Positions 31,481 through 43,228 of a stretch of DNA of 64,000 nt are shown piece after piece. The stretch is from Scalesia atractyloides (taxonomy: Eukaryota > Streptophyta > Magnoliopsida > Asterales > Asteraceae), in NCBI GenBank assembly GCA_947069175.1, contig CAMTDV010000013.1, forward strand, positions 56,736,610-56,800,609, given 5' to 3'. A model generated the notes under the pieces. The model was not told where the DNA came from. It saw nothing but the letters and a program-made list of their open reading frames with translations, and did not search any database. A program made the position numbers and the translations under genes. Numbering within the stretch: position 1 is the stretch's first letter; the number at the start of each line of letters is the position of its first letter.

Positions 31481-32680
31481 GGAGCGTACCGGCACATGAA
31501 ATGGATGTTGGCTCTCTTATACGACGATAAATCTATCTAAGGGGGCTACGTCAGGTTTGCTGGTAATAAGGGAGGGAGAATTGTAGGTGAAGGAATTCTA
31601 ACTAATGGTGTGGTGTCATTCAACAAGGTCAACTACATAGCAGAGTTAGAGAACAACTAACTGAGTAACTCTCAGATCTGTGATAAAAAATTCACTATGC
31701 ACTTCACTAATCAAGAATGCCTTATTCTGAAGCCAGGATTCTAGATACCGGAGGATGGGATCTTCATACGTGTTCCTCGAGAAAATGACTTGTATGTCTT
31801 ACACATGAGCATTGCTTTTACAACGACAAAAACCGCACAGTTTTTTGTGTCAAAAGCAATGGAGAAAGAATCAATCATGTGGCATAGGAAAATGGGACAC
31901 ATTCATCTCCGAAAGATGAATTTCTTGTTACATAATGATCTAGTGGAGGGTGTCAATCTGAAAAGTTTTCACTTGAATAATGACTACATAAGTTGCAAGA
32001 AGGGCAAGCAACACAAAAAGTCTCATCCAAGGAAGCTTCTGAACCCAATAAAGCTTCCTCTAGAAAGATTGCACATGGATTTCTTTGGACCAGCCAATGT
32101 TCAAAGTATCTCAGGAGATATATATTGTCTCGTTGTTTCGATGACTACTCAAGGTTCTCGTGGGTGATGTTCTTGGAAAGCAAGGATGAAACACTTGAGA
32201 GTCTAACGATATTGTCGAAAATTAGAAAATCTGTATCATTTGCCAATTTGACGCATTAGAAGTGACAATGGTACATAATTCAAGAACAATCGGATGTTAG
32301 AGTTTTGCAATGCGAAGGGAATTCTACATGAATTCAGTGCACCGTACACCCCACATACAAATGGTGTAGTTGAACGCAAAAAGAGACACTTATAGAGACA
32401 GCAAGAACCATGCTCGCCGATTCAAAACTACTAGTCACTTTTTGGAGCGAGGCCGTGGCCTCTCCATGCTATAGATTGAACAGAGTATTAACAATCAAAC
32501 CACATAAGAAGACGTGTTTCGAGCTAGTTAACCAACGAAAGCCAAACCTAAAATATTTAGAACCATTTAGGTCACCATGCACGGTAATTGATGTAAATGG
32601 CAAATTTGGGGCTAAATCGATGGAAGGGTTCTTCGTGGGATATGCTAGTCCACTAATGAGAGTTTATCTTCCTAGCATAA
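31440..32680 (+). pseudogene. copia protease and integrase, Sirevirus E
   Basis: The protease active site is WVMDSGAYRHM (about 31465-31500). The GAG-pre-integrase zinc region follows at 31790-32030 with MWHRKMGHIHLRKMNFL and CKKGKQHKKSH (H-H-C-C, the first Cys from ISCKKG). The integrase core shows LERLHMDFFGPANV (first Asp), DDYSRFSWVMFLE, SDNGT near 32263 (second Asp) and VVERK near 32372 (Glu). The C-terminal part is FGAKSMEGFFVGYASPL at 32606. Stops occur at about 31540, 31660, 31742 and 32260, with frameshifts near 32140 and 32230. Reading ends at 32680 with the gypsy LTR. Confidence 0.92.
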
Positions 32681-35600
32681 TGTGACAAATGGCAAATAAT
32701 CGGTAATTTCGTACAATCTAATCACTATTTTTAGTACATAATCTCATGCATTTTATCATAATTTGATTACGTAACAGAGTCGTACGTCATATCACAAGTA
32801 TTAGGACAAGTAAATCAGATCATAAACATATACTGTTTTCCATTATGACGTGAAACAAATGAAACAGTGCCCTAAAAGTGTTGGGCACACTATTCGTGGT
32901 TGCACTATTCATGTCAACAAAACCGCTAAAACGAAACAGAACAATGACTAACGGCATGCTAATGCCATAAATGAGTCCATATATACATGAAAACACTAAT
33001 GTGGGAACACATCTTGCAATAATACATAACTTTCCGATACAACGCCTAAATCCCAAAATTGTTGTTTCGACTAAAAAGGTGACAATTTCCGTTCGTCCAC
33101 AACATTAATTCGGTATTTTCCGGATTCCAGAATTATAACAGAACAATGCTAAACACCCTAAAACAAATGAGAATGGCATAAATACATAAAAGACATTGTT
33201 TCGGCCGTACGACAAGCAGTTCACAACTTAACCGAAAGCGACCAATTGTCGAACCGATAAAGATTTAATGGCCGATAGCCTCATACATTAATATAGAGAG
33301 CTAGTTAAGCTTTATTTGGGATCCGAAGTCCTTTCAACTATCTTGAGGTCACGGAAAAACAACTCCCAGAAATTTCGACGGTAAAATATATAAGTGCCGA
33401 TATCGAGCGAATAATTAAATGAAAAGCTTTTCGGTCATCCAAACTCAACATATATTCGACTAGCAAAATAGTTAATCATATTTTTAGGTCAGAAGTGCCC
33501 TAAATAAACGCCATGGCACTTAGGGAAGTCGAAAACCGAAGCTTCCGGGATGAAACAATAAAGTTCATATACTACCGATGAGCGAACTAGTGATGTTTTT
33601 GTCATCCAAAACCAACACCAATTAGTCAAGGGGACTAAATAACATTGATTAACACCCTAAACTCTAATTACTTGCTAATGATACAAGATCAATCCCTTAT
33701 CCTCATACTTAAGTTTAATCACCTAAATATGTATCATTTAACACATGTTATAAAAGAAATATTACACTTAACCCCCCTTCTCTAGTCACGGCTATGTTGG
33801 GTCCCAATAGACCCACCACTTGCTTGATTTTGTGTGACGATAGGCATGGTTCATTAGATTTGATGCATTGAAAGATTGAAATTATAAAGGACCATACACC
33901 TTCATGACCATCACTTATCATTTCAAAAAAAACCTAAGGAACCTCCTACCTCTCTTTCCCCCACGGCCACTACCACCACCACAAACCACCACTTTTCCAC
34001 AATTAAACATCCATTTTATACACTTTAAAGCCCCCACAAGATCATCTAAGGTGGTTGCAAGCATAAAGGATCATTGGAGCTTTCTTTGGGGCTTCATCTT
34101 TTTCTTAATCTTGACTAATCTTGTGCAACTTTGTAAGACAATCTTTCATCATATTTAAGCTTCTTATGATGTCTAGTTTATGAAAGTACTTGTTGAGCAT
34201 CTTGATTATAAATAAAAATCAAACTTAAAAACTCTAACCTCACCTTAATAATCTACTAAATATAGTTTATTATGTGTTGATTATGTGTATTAGTGTTAAC
34301 TAGTTAGCATGATTATGATGATTATGTTAAAGTAAGGTGTTTAAAGTGGATAATCTTGTAAGAACGGCACTATAAATGATGATTTAAACATGGTGATATT
34401 TAAATCTAAACAAGATCATCAACCTCATGATCCATGAAGATTACTACAACTTAAAAATGATTTCTACATATGTGTGATTTTTATAAAGAATAAACACCAT
34501 GATTTAAGATATGATCATCTTAAAAAGTGTAGTAAACAAAGTGGTTTAGAGTAGAAAACTTGATTTGCAGGTATGAAAAATCTTGTCTTAAATGTTTTAA
34601 TAAATATGAGAAGGTCTCATCATTTTAAACAAGGTTGTTAAAAAAATTGTTTACAAAAGATCATGGAAATGAGGATACATAAATGTATAAATAAAGCATA
34701 TAAAAGTGGTATTTAATCTTGAGTTGATGATTGATCTTGATTATGGGTTTAAACATGATTTAAATACATTTTTGAAATGTGGTAAACGCCGTAATTTAGG
34801 GAAACTATGGCGAAATTTTCTAAAAATCTAATCGCGTTTAAAGAATAATTAACGAGGTGATTAACGGGACTAAACACGATTAGTGACCTAAACCGTCATT
34901 AAGGAAGTTTTAATGACAATGGTTACAAGGGTTAAACTCTAACCTTCCAAGAGTTTAACAGGTATATATATATATATATATATAGAGTCACCAAAAGTTT
35001 ATGTGTAAATACATGTGTAGTTTGTATGTGTATGTATCTAGAAAGCTTAGGGTATACGCCACAAAATACCCAACTTATACAAATACCTCAAACACTTGAA
35101 GAATTACCAAGTGTAAATGACATAAAACACATACACTTTTACAATACGCTTTAAACAATAATCGTACGAACGGAGTAATGCGAACAATGGGTGAATTTAC
35201 ACCATACACCGTCGCGTCGTCGACCAACGAACAAATCGCCAACATGAAGAGCTACTACGACATTGGGGGATTTTCGACGCGAAAAGATATATATTAAACG
35301 GAAACGATGACACGTCTTAAAATGATGTATTTTAGACACTTAATGAATATATATATATTAACGATATCAAAATCCAAAAAGTTAAGATGTATAAAAATTA
35401 CTAAGTGATTTTATAAAAGTATATAATCATACTTGAAAGTATAAACTCAGTTAAAATCACCAAGTATAAGATTATATATATTATGGACTCTTGAAAATAA
35501 ATTGGGCTAGGCCCCTTAAATAAAAGACATGGAAACGCCCAATTACACAAACATAAAAATTACAGGGGCTAGGCCCAATCACATAAAGACATGGGCTAGG

Positions 35601-36987
35601 CCCAATGACATAAATTACATGGGCTAGCCCCAATCACATAAAGACATGGGCTAGGCCCAATCACAAAAAGACATGGGCTAGGCTCAATGACATAAATTAC
35701 ATGGGCTAGGCCCAATCACATAAAGACATGGGCTAGGCCCAATCATAAATACATGGACTAGGCCTAATGACATAAATTACTTGGACCAAGCCCAATCACA
35801 TAAAGACATGGGCTAGGCCCAATGAGATAAATGACATGGGCTAGGCCTAATGACACCGTGCAAGGCACGAGGACATGTGAAGGGCGAGGCTCGTTCACAC
35901 ACGATCTAAGAATGACAATATATATATATATATATATATATATTAGAGTAATGTATGTATAAAAATATTATACGAACAAATAGACTACCAACACTGTGAT
36001 AACATTATAGTTGTTCTAAAGTGATAAATATATACACAACAAGAATTCAAGATGAACAACTGGTACGAGGTCCAATGAGACCTAGATGTCTAATGAAGTT
36101 AATACACATGTAGGTTAAACACGTGTACGGACACCCGAAATTGGTAAGTACGACTTACGGAACGCAAAACAATGAGTTCATGTCCCTCCTTTCAATTATT
36201 TCAAAGTTTTGTATTAAAACTATCGAGGGGAAATACATGTCATGACAAACAGTAAGTTAGCTATGGGTTTAGATGATGACACGATCAAATGTGCGTAAGT
36301 AGGAATAGTAACCATTAATCACGTAGTGACCATGGTGCAAAAGATATAGATCTATTGACTTTGAGGCGCGCTCCACTCCTGGTTGGTAAACCTTTAGGAG
36401 TGCTTTTGTGATCCCAATGATGTCAAAGTTGTCTCGGTTTGGTTGCTTACTTATGGCACATATGTCAGGGTGCTTGCGACACACTGATAGATCCTTAAAC
36501 TCCATGAATGCTAATAACATACTCAGATTTCATTACTATATTACAAGAATGACATTTTATAAAAAACATTAACTACACGAACTCGCCAACTTTTGTTGAC
36601 TTTTAAAATTACATGTATTTCAGGACGCAAGACATGAGCTGGTGATACATTTCGTGATATGGGAAATGACCTGACAATGAGTGCCACCTTTTGGAGGATT
36701 TTCCTCCTATATCCCAACCTCGTATGGGCATGTAGTAGTCAAAACCTCATTATGTATTTACGATGAAAACAATATTTTATTTTGAAGTAATGTATTTCAA
36801 ACTATGTTTCTGATGACTGTGTGAAACTAGTGAAAACTATGAAATTTACTTTTGGTAAGTTGTAAATGTTGGAATGCAAATTTATATCAGTATGACATTG
36901 TTGTTGATTTATAATTGTTTACTTGATTGGATGCAATGATTACCTCATAGTCACAAGTTTGCGCTTTCGCTACGACCGGGTGTGACA
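32681..36987 (+). repeat. 5' LTR of gypsy element 2, 4307 bp
   Basis: It starts TGTGACAAATGGCAAAT, directly after Sirevirus E integrase, and ends GCTACGACCGGGTGTGACA, three bases before a primer site. The size is unusual even for plant gypsy LTRs. It contains a 27-bp tandem repeat (35506-35860), TA runs at 34962-34983 and 35921-35942, and no convincing coding frame; the frame at 33904-34158 is short and unsupported. Confidence 0.85.
35506..35860 (+). repeat. 27-bp tandem repeat, about 12 copies, in the LTR
   Basis: The unit is ATGGGCTAGGCCCAATCACA followed by TAAAGAC, alternating with a form ending in TAAATTAC. The GGGCTAGGCCC core is nearly palindromic. Some copies have lost bases or swapped GGCCC for GGCTC. 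Confidence 0.9.
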
Positions 36988-36990
36988 GAT

Positions 36991-37002
36991 TGGTATCAGA
37001 GC
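36991..37002 (+). promoter_or_regulatory. primer binding site of gypsy element 2
   Basis: TGGTATCAGAGC follows the LTR end by three bases and matches the initiator-Met tRNA primer sequence. Confidence 0.9.
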
Positions 37003-37357
37003 TCCGATTGTCTTGAACCGGGGAAAAACTTTTATTAAAGTTTGGTCTACAATAACTAAGGGCTCACACATGCATACAAAGTTTAAAACATAATAAAAAA
37101 GGTTTTTGGAATTATGACAAAATGGTTTCATTGTGTCATGATTACATGAGGATCTATCACACGAGCTCAACCATAAGTAACAAACAAGGATCAATACATG
37201 ATTAGTTCATAATGGATAGACATGAAACATTAAGATTACACGTGAACACAAAGAACAAATTTTGCATGCGAAGTGATGATTAATATAAACTATATCATAA
37301 GTAATAATAAATTATTAACATGTATATATATGCATTGTACGGATTATTTTCCAGGAC

Positions 37358-38610
37358 TATGTCTTCTTCGTCAAGCTACGAGGAGGATCCGATGGAGTAC
37401 GTGTCTGATGATGGATACGGCTCCGACACTGAGGCCATACCCATGAGGACGGAACTGACCACGAGGTCCCTGACGATGAGGACCTTGACAATTTTCAGCC
37501 ATTTGCCCTTCTTGACCCTGTGGCAGATGATGCCCCACCGGGAGATGATGTGTTCGCCATCCCCAACCTCCACATGACGTGATTGTTTATGGTCACCCGG
37601 AGGGAGAGCACGCGATAGTACATCTAGCCATACCTCTAGCCATGGTCCCTCCAGTTATCGACCTAGATGATGATGATGACATCCTGGTATTCCACATCGA
37701 CCATATGGAGGACGAGCTTGGAGACGTCGAGGTTTTCGACGACTTAGCCATACTTGAGATACCATCCCCTGTCATATCAGTTGTGGATATCTCATCATCT
37801 TCAGCCACTACCGAGAGCGAGCACTTGGCGGATGATGCCTCTTCCATCGCCCCCAGCTTCACCCATACCGATGCACTTACCCCCTGCAGCCTAACTTGTT
37901 AGTGTTAGCTATTTTACTGCTAGTACCCATACTCATGGACCCGCTCCATATATTGGTCCCGCACCATATACTAGACCCACACGCCACTACTCTCTGAGCG
38001 GTACCCCACTTTTCCCTGAGCAGCTACCCCCGTTTTTCTCTGAGAGGTCCACTTATTACCCTATATACGATCCATTTGCAGCTGGACCCTCTCACATGGC
38101 TAGACCTTCATTCTCAGTTGACCATCTCCCGTGTATACCACCCTCCCAATACCATCTACTACCGGTATGCCTTACTCTATACCCCCACCAGGCATGAGCC
38201 CATCTGACCCCTACCATCCCTCACACCTCCATCCGACTCCTGTGGAGGAGAGGGTGACGTCACATTACCTTCAGCTTTCCATGATTTTTCGAAGGATCTG
38301 GGAGCTGGAGACCTAGTGTGCTGCTCATACCGCTGCAAGAGCCAACCCCCAGTATCAACATCACCACTACCACCCCCACCATCATACCAACCACCATCAC
38401 CACCACCACTACCACTATCACCACCACCGACCCCACCATTCCACTGTTCGTTTCACCACTCGTCCTTCCCATCTAAGACGCAAGTGCATGAGTTGGAGCA
38501 CTTCCAGACGATCGCCATAAGGCGCATTTCTGGTCTAGAGGAGGAGGTGGCTTACCATCGCGGTTTGCTCCACCGATCACCATCCCCACCACCCGCTCCA
38601 TCGCAGTAGT
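37358..38610 (+). pseudogene. gag N-terminal region of gypsy element 2
   Basis: The ATG at 37358 opens MSSSSSYEEDPMEYVSDDGY, an acidic Ser-rich start known from Tekay-type gag in Asteraceae (recalled). A frame change near 37440-37570 leads to DVIVYGHPEGEHAIVH and a run of Asp, then EIPSPVISVVDISSS. Pro/Ser/His-rich sequence follows, and near 38260 a helix-like HYLQLSMIFRRIWELE. At 38316-38609 a His/Pro-coding CACCAC-rich stretch leads to LEHFQTIAIRRISGLEEEV. No zinc knuckle or capsid core was recognised. At least three frame breaks exist. Confidence 0.7.
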
Positions 38611-38852
38611 ATGTTTATTATTATCTTTTGGGGATTAGACCTGCTTTTGATGATCTAGCTCTTGAAGACCCAGCTTTGAAGATCCTGACTTTTGAAGACA
38701 ACTTGAGGACATCGATCACCATCCCCACCACCCGCTCCATCGCAAGTAGTATGTTTATTATTATCTTTTGGGGATTATACCTGCTTTTGATGATCTAGCT
38801 CTTGAAGACCCAACTTTGAAGATCCCGACTTTTGAAGACAACTTGAGGACAT
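38574..38852 (+). repeat. tandem duplication, unit 139-140 bp
   Basis: Copy 1 (38574-38712) and copy 2 (38713-38852) both begin CGATCACCATCCCCACCACC and end AACTTGAGGACAT. Only a few substitutions and a one-base indel separate them. It starts within the end of the gag frame and places a second copy of the Pro-coding end after its stop. Confidence 0.92.
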
Positions 38853-39161
38853 GAAGAAAACAATGTAGAATAAAATCTTACTTTTGTATGTAAAACTTGT
38901 ACCGACTAGAGTTATGTATCCCTAAGTCCATTTTGATCTTCATTAACAAAATGTAACATGTTGTCATTGTATATAAGTGTATTTTCTTTAGTTCACATTT
39001 TATTTCTCTTATGTTGTGGTTGTTATTATAATGGTGTGGTGATATTACGGTTGATGTATTGATGTGGTGATATTATGGTTGATGTCTTATAATGTGGTGA
39101 TTATCTACCGATGTGTTTATACATATATGTTTGGGAAGATATATATATATATATATATATA
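38853..39161 (+). other. noncoding tail of gypsy element 2 up to the Helitron
   Basis: AT-rich sequence with three copies of GGTGATATTA/GTTGATGT words near 39030-39090, ending in a TA run (39139-39160) that served as the Helitron target. No gene seen. Confidence 0.6.
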
Positions 39162-39190
39162 CTAGTCAGTTACCTACGCGATGTGCAGGA
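39162..39190 (-). other. Helitron 3' terminus
   Basis: Minus strand: CACATCGCGTAGGTAACTGA then CTAG, followed by the target T. GCGAT/ATCGC-type pairing upstream is weak, so the usual terminal hairpin is not obvious. Confidence 0.7.
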
Positions 39191-39787
39191 GTGGCGATTA
39201 ACAATAAGATAGTCTTTTACCGTTAGTTTATCAGTCGTCTCGTGATATATTGTATAGTACTTAAGCTAGTTTTCTTATTCGTGATATGTTGGCACTTGTC
39301 ATCAGTGGTTACTGATCAATGGTAGTTTGAAGAAATAACATTAGATGTTAGGCAAACACTGACGATGTTGTTAACCTTTGATGGAGTAATAACGTCGGAT
39401 GTTAGGCAACAACTGTTGGTGGTAGCCAAGCACTACTGACTATAACATCAGTGATTTTGCTATACAACTACTATTGGTGTGTTAGCAGTGGTTTGTCATC
39501 AGCGGTTTGCATCAGTGGTTTCTGATTAGGGGATAGGATTACAAGTTGTAGATTTAACAGATAAATCTGAACAAAAAGTAACTTAATGATGGGATATACC
39601 ATCTTTATTACTGAATGAACAGTAACCTATCGATAATTCCCGCCCAAACTACGTGCCAAAAACATCTAATACATACAACCTCAGGCCCTTCCATTAATTA
39701 CACCAAAGGCAAACGCCATAGTTTACTAAATACTATATGGCAAACCTCGTTTCTTATAACATCACTTTTATTCTCCGTAAAGTTTCG

Positions 39788-39856
39788 CTGAATGAGTTGG
39801 ACAACATTCTTAGGTCATTATTAAGCGAGCTTAACAATGTTGTCCATGTCATTCAG
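39788..39856 (+). other. 21-bp stem-loop, Helitron repeat unit 1
   Basis: CTGAATGAGTTGGACAACATT pairs with AATGTTGTCCATGTCATTCAG across a 27-base loop, 19 of 21 positions matching. The equivalent in unit 3 is at 43160-43228. Confidence 0.65.
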
Positions 39857-40970
39857 CAAAATTTATTGAGATAAACCTCACCTTGCCAAAAAGTTCAAAA
39901 TAACAGATGGCAAACCTGTAAGCTATGTGTTGTAAAATATTTTGTAGATTGAGATGGACAAATCCTCAAGGCAAACAGAAAGATGATTGTTATATGTCAT
40001 TTTGTCTGCTTTGTTCTTGAGGATGGTTTAGATGAGAAGGAGAGACATATGCCAGTGTAAACGCTATCTTAGACTCCATCTGAAATGATGGAGAGTGGGA
40101 TGAGCATGATGATGATGGCCAAATATCATCAAAGCAAAAAAACCCACACACTCACACCCAGAAGAATATCATCCACAAAAATGGCATCAATCTATGTCTC
40201 CACCCTCTGCAAACCACTTCACAAATCAACATCAAAAGATGGCACCAAAAACTTAAACGCCATATTTTTTGTTGATCGACCAGTTTTGCTTAGAGCATGG
40301 CGTTTGAGCAGTGTAGGGAAATCGGCACCTATCTAAGGAATTCAAAGGTTCTTGCAACGACAACTTCAAGAATAAGAGACTGATGGCAGTCAAGATTTGG
40401 ATGAGAAATTGGATTAGCATTTTTAATTTTTTTTCTTTTTTGTATCTTTTTTGGTGTTTTGTGTGGTTTGTTTTCTAATTTTCAGCTAATAAAATACATT
40501 ATTTCTCTAATTGCTTAAAAAATGCCAAAATGCCAAAAACGGCAAACACCAAAACTATAATAAAATTCCTTTCATCACTTATTATTATTAACTCCAAACA
40601 ACTACTGAAATGTATAAAACAAGGTGCAAGAGAATAACATCAGATGTTAGGCAAACATTGATGATGTTGCTACCCTCTTATGGAGTAGTAACATCGGATG
40701 TTAGGCAAACACTATTGGTGGTAGCCAACCACTGCTGAGTATAACATTAGTGGTTAGGCTATACAACTACTGTTGGTGTGTTAGCTTTGTCTAACATCAT
40801 CAGTGGTAGTTTGGAAGAAATAACATCAGATGTTAGGCAAACACTGATGATGTTGCATACCTCTTATTCTGATATGTTCGCACTTGTTTTTCTGTTAGTT
40901 TATCAATTCTTTGGCCATATACTTTTCCTAGTTTTTTTAGTTGTAGCTTCAGCGTTAGACAAACACTATT

Positions 40971-41155
40971 AATAACATCAAATGTTAGACAAACACTGAT
41001 GATGTTGCTAACCTCTGATGGAGTAATAACATCAAATGTTAGACAAACACTGATGATGTTGCTAACCTCTGATGGAGTAATAACATCAAATGTTAGACAA
41101 ACACTGATGATGTTGCTAACCTCTAATGGAGTAATAACATCAGATGTTAGGCAAA
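40971..41155. repeat. 54-bp minisatellite, over three copies
   Basis: AATAACATCAAATGTTAGAC recurs at 40971, 41025, 41079 and 41133, exactly 54 bases apart. Each unit has the near-palindromes TAACATC-A-(A/G)ATGTTA and TGATGATGTTGCTAACC. Similar single units occur at 39340-39430, 40625-40860, 42540-42790, 47850-47950 and 51835-51870, some of them inside the Rep gene region. Confidence 0.9.
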
Positions 41156-43159
41156 CACTGTTGGTGGTAGACAACCATTGCTGGACAACCACTACTGAGT
41201 ATAACATTAGAGGGTTTGCTATAGAACTATTGTTGGTGTGTTAGCAGTGGTTTGTCATCAGTGGATTGCATAAGTGGTTTCTGATCAATGGATGTGACTG
41301 ATGTGTTGCAAATTTAACAGACAAAGCTAAACAAACAGTAACTTAATGATAGGACGTGCCATTTTTATTACTGACCAAACCAGTATAAGAAATTCCGGCC
41401 CAAACTACGCGCCAAAAACATCTTATATAAACAACCTCAGGCCCTTCCATTGATTACACCAAAAGCAAACGCCATAATTTACTAAATACCATATGGCAAA
41501 CCTCGTTTCTTAGACATTCAGTATTGTTCTCCATGAAGTTTAACTCAATGGATTCTTAGGTGAGGGGGATAACTCATTAAGATTTTGCTGAAAGAGATGG
41601 ACAAATATTCAAGAACTATAATAACTGATGACAGTGGTTATCATTTTGTGTGCTTTGTCTCTAACATCACACCCAAATATTAGCATCCACAAGCACGACA
41701 TCGATCTATGTCTCCAACATCCACAAAACCACTTTCAACATCAACAACAAAAACTAAAACGCCATATTTTGTTGAATGATCAGCTTCGTTAGAGCAGGGC
41801 TTTTTTGCTGTGTAGGGAAATCGGCACCTATCCAAGGAATTCAAAGGTTCAGTGACAAAAACTTCAAGAATAAGAGACTGATGGCAGTGAAGATTTGCAT
41901 GACCAATTGGATTAGCATTTTTAATTTTTTTTGTATCTTTTTGGTGTCATTTTCTGTGATTTTTTATCTAATTTTCAGCGAATCAAATACATTATTTCTC
42001 TAATTACTTATAAAATGCCAAAATGCCACAAACTCCAAACACCAAAACTATAATAAAGTCACTGGAGGGGTATGGTCCCAAAAACTATGCGTCTCCCTAC
42101 CCTCATAATGACAAAGTCACTGGAATGACGTTGCACGCTACACGCAACGGTGCACGAAACTTGAAACAGGTTGCCTAACAAATCTTGGGCACACTGTGCA
42201 ACGGCAAGTTAAACATAGGAAGTGTAGTCCCCTTGACCCTGCGCTGATAGAATAACCTTGCACGCAACAAGCAACGGTACGCCATTCTTGAAACCAGTAG
42301 GTTGTCTAACAAACTTGCACACATGCCAACAGCAAGTTAAAACTGAAGGCAGCCTTTGACTTGTGATAAACAATAGGATACTTGTTACGTTAGTTATCAA
42401 TCGTCTTGTGATTATTGTATAGTATAAGTTAGTTTTCTTATCGTGATATGTTCGATTGTTATTCTGTTAGTTTATCAATTCTTTGTGATATACTTTTCCT
42501 ATTTTTTAGTTAGCTTCGGCGTTAGACAAACATTATTAATAACATCCCATGTTAGACAAACACTATTAATAACATCAGATGTTAGTATAATCATCAATTA
42601 TAAGTAAGTAAAATAAGCAATACTATTAAATATTGTAATTAGTATAAACTCTGATGTTAGATAAACATTATTAATAACATCAGATGTTAAACAAACACTA
42701 ATGATATTGCTAACCTCTGATCATCACTATTAATAACATCAGAGTCTGATGGAGTAATAACATTGGATGTTGGCTAAACACTGTTGGTGGTAGCCAACCA
42801 CTGCTGGACAACCACTACTGAGTATAACATTAGTGGTTTTGCTATACAACTACCGTTGGTGTGTTAGCAGTGGATTGTCATCAGTGGTTTCTGATCAGTG
42901 GATAGGATTACAAGTTGCAGATTTAACAGATAAAGCTAAACAAATAGTAACATAATGATGGGACGTGCCATCTTTATTACTAAACAAATAGTAACTTATA
43001 GATAATTCCCGCCAAACTACGCACCAAAAACATCTTATATAAACCACCTCAGGCCCTTCCATTGATTACACCAAAAGATAAAAAACTCCATAGTTTACTA
43101 AATACCATATGGCAAACCTCGTTTCTTATAACATCAGTTTTGTTCTCCATAAAGTTTCA

Positions 43160-43228
43160 CTGAATGAGGTGGACAACATTCTTAGGTCATTATTAAGTAA
43201 GCTTAACAATGTTGTCCATCTCATTCAG
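43160..43228 (+). other. 21-bp stem-loop, Helitron repeat unit 3
   Basis: CTGAATGAGGTGGACAACATT pairs with AATGTTGTCCATCTCATTCAG, 20 Watson-Crick pairs and one G-U pair, with the same loop length as unit 1. A third, unpaired copy of the arm (TTTTGCTGAATGAGATGGAC) lies at about 43325. Confidence 0.65.

Larger units (their letters stand above)
29620..32680 (+). mobile_element. Sirevirus E, gag to integrase
   Basis: Half of gag, protease and most of integrase read in order on the plus strand with many breaks. The 5' part of gag is missing next to the LTR of D. The right end is cut by a gypsy LTR at 32681, in the same region of integrase where Sirevirus A was cut further left. E differs from A and G at many positions, so it is a separate copy. 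Confidence 0.85.
32681..39161 (+). mobile_element. gypsy element 2, gag-only, 5' LTR plus short internal region
   Basis: A 4.3-kb LTR is followed by a primer site, a gag-type N-terminal region and a short noncoding stretch. No protease, RT or integrase was found before the Helitron begins at 39162. The right part may lie beyond the Helitron, but by 44000 only Helitron sequence is seen. The acidic gag start resembles Tekay elements. A gag-only internal region of this kind would make it a non-autonomous element that depends on relatives. Confidence 0.8.

Noticed and set aside
33904..34158. 84-codon frame in the gypsy 2 LTR
   Set aside because: It lies in the middle of an LTR, has low-complexity Pro/Thr content and no known relative.
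35506..35860. CRISPR-like array
   Set aside because: Direct tandem units without unique spacers, in a plant LTR.
34962..35942. TA microsatellites at 34962-34983 and 35921-35942
   Set aside because: Ordinary simple repeats; the TA run at 39139-39160 is of note only as the Helitron target.
37320..37577. A host gene encoding an acidic protein
   Set aside because: The Ser/Asp-rich start sits 330 bases after a retroelement primer site and matches the recalled style of gypsy gag.
40833..41207. 124-codon minus-strand frame with an 18-residue repeat
   Set aside because: It is open only because the 54-bp minisatellite has a length divisible by three; other Helitron units do not keep it.
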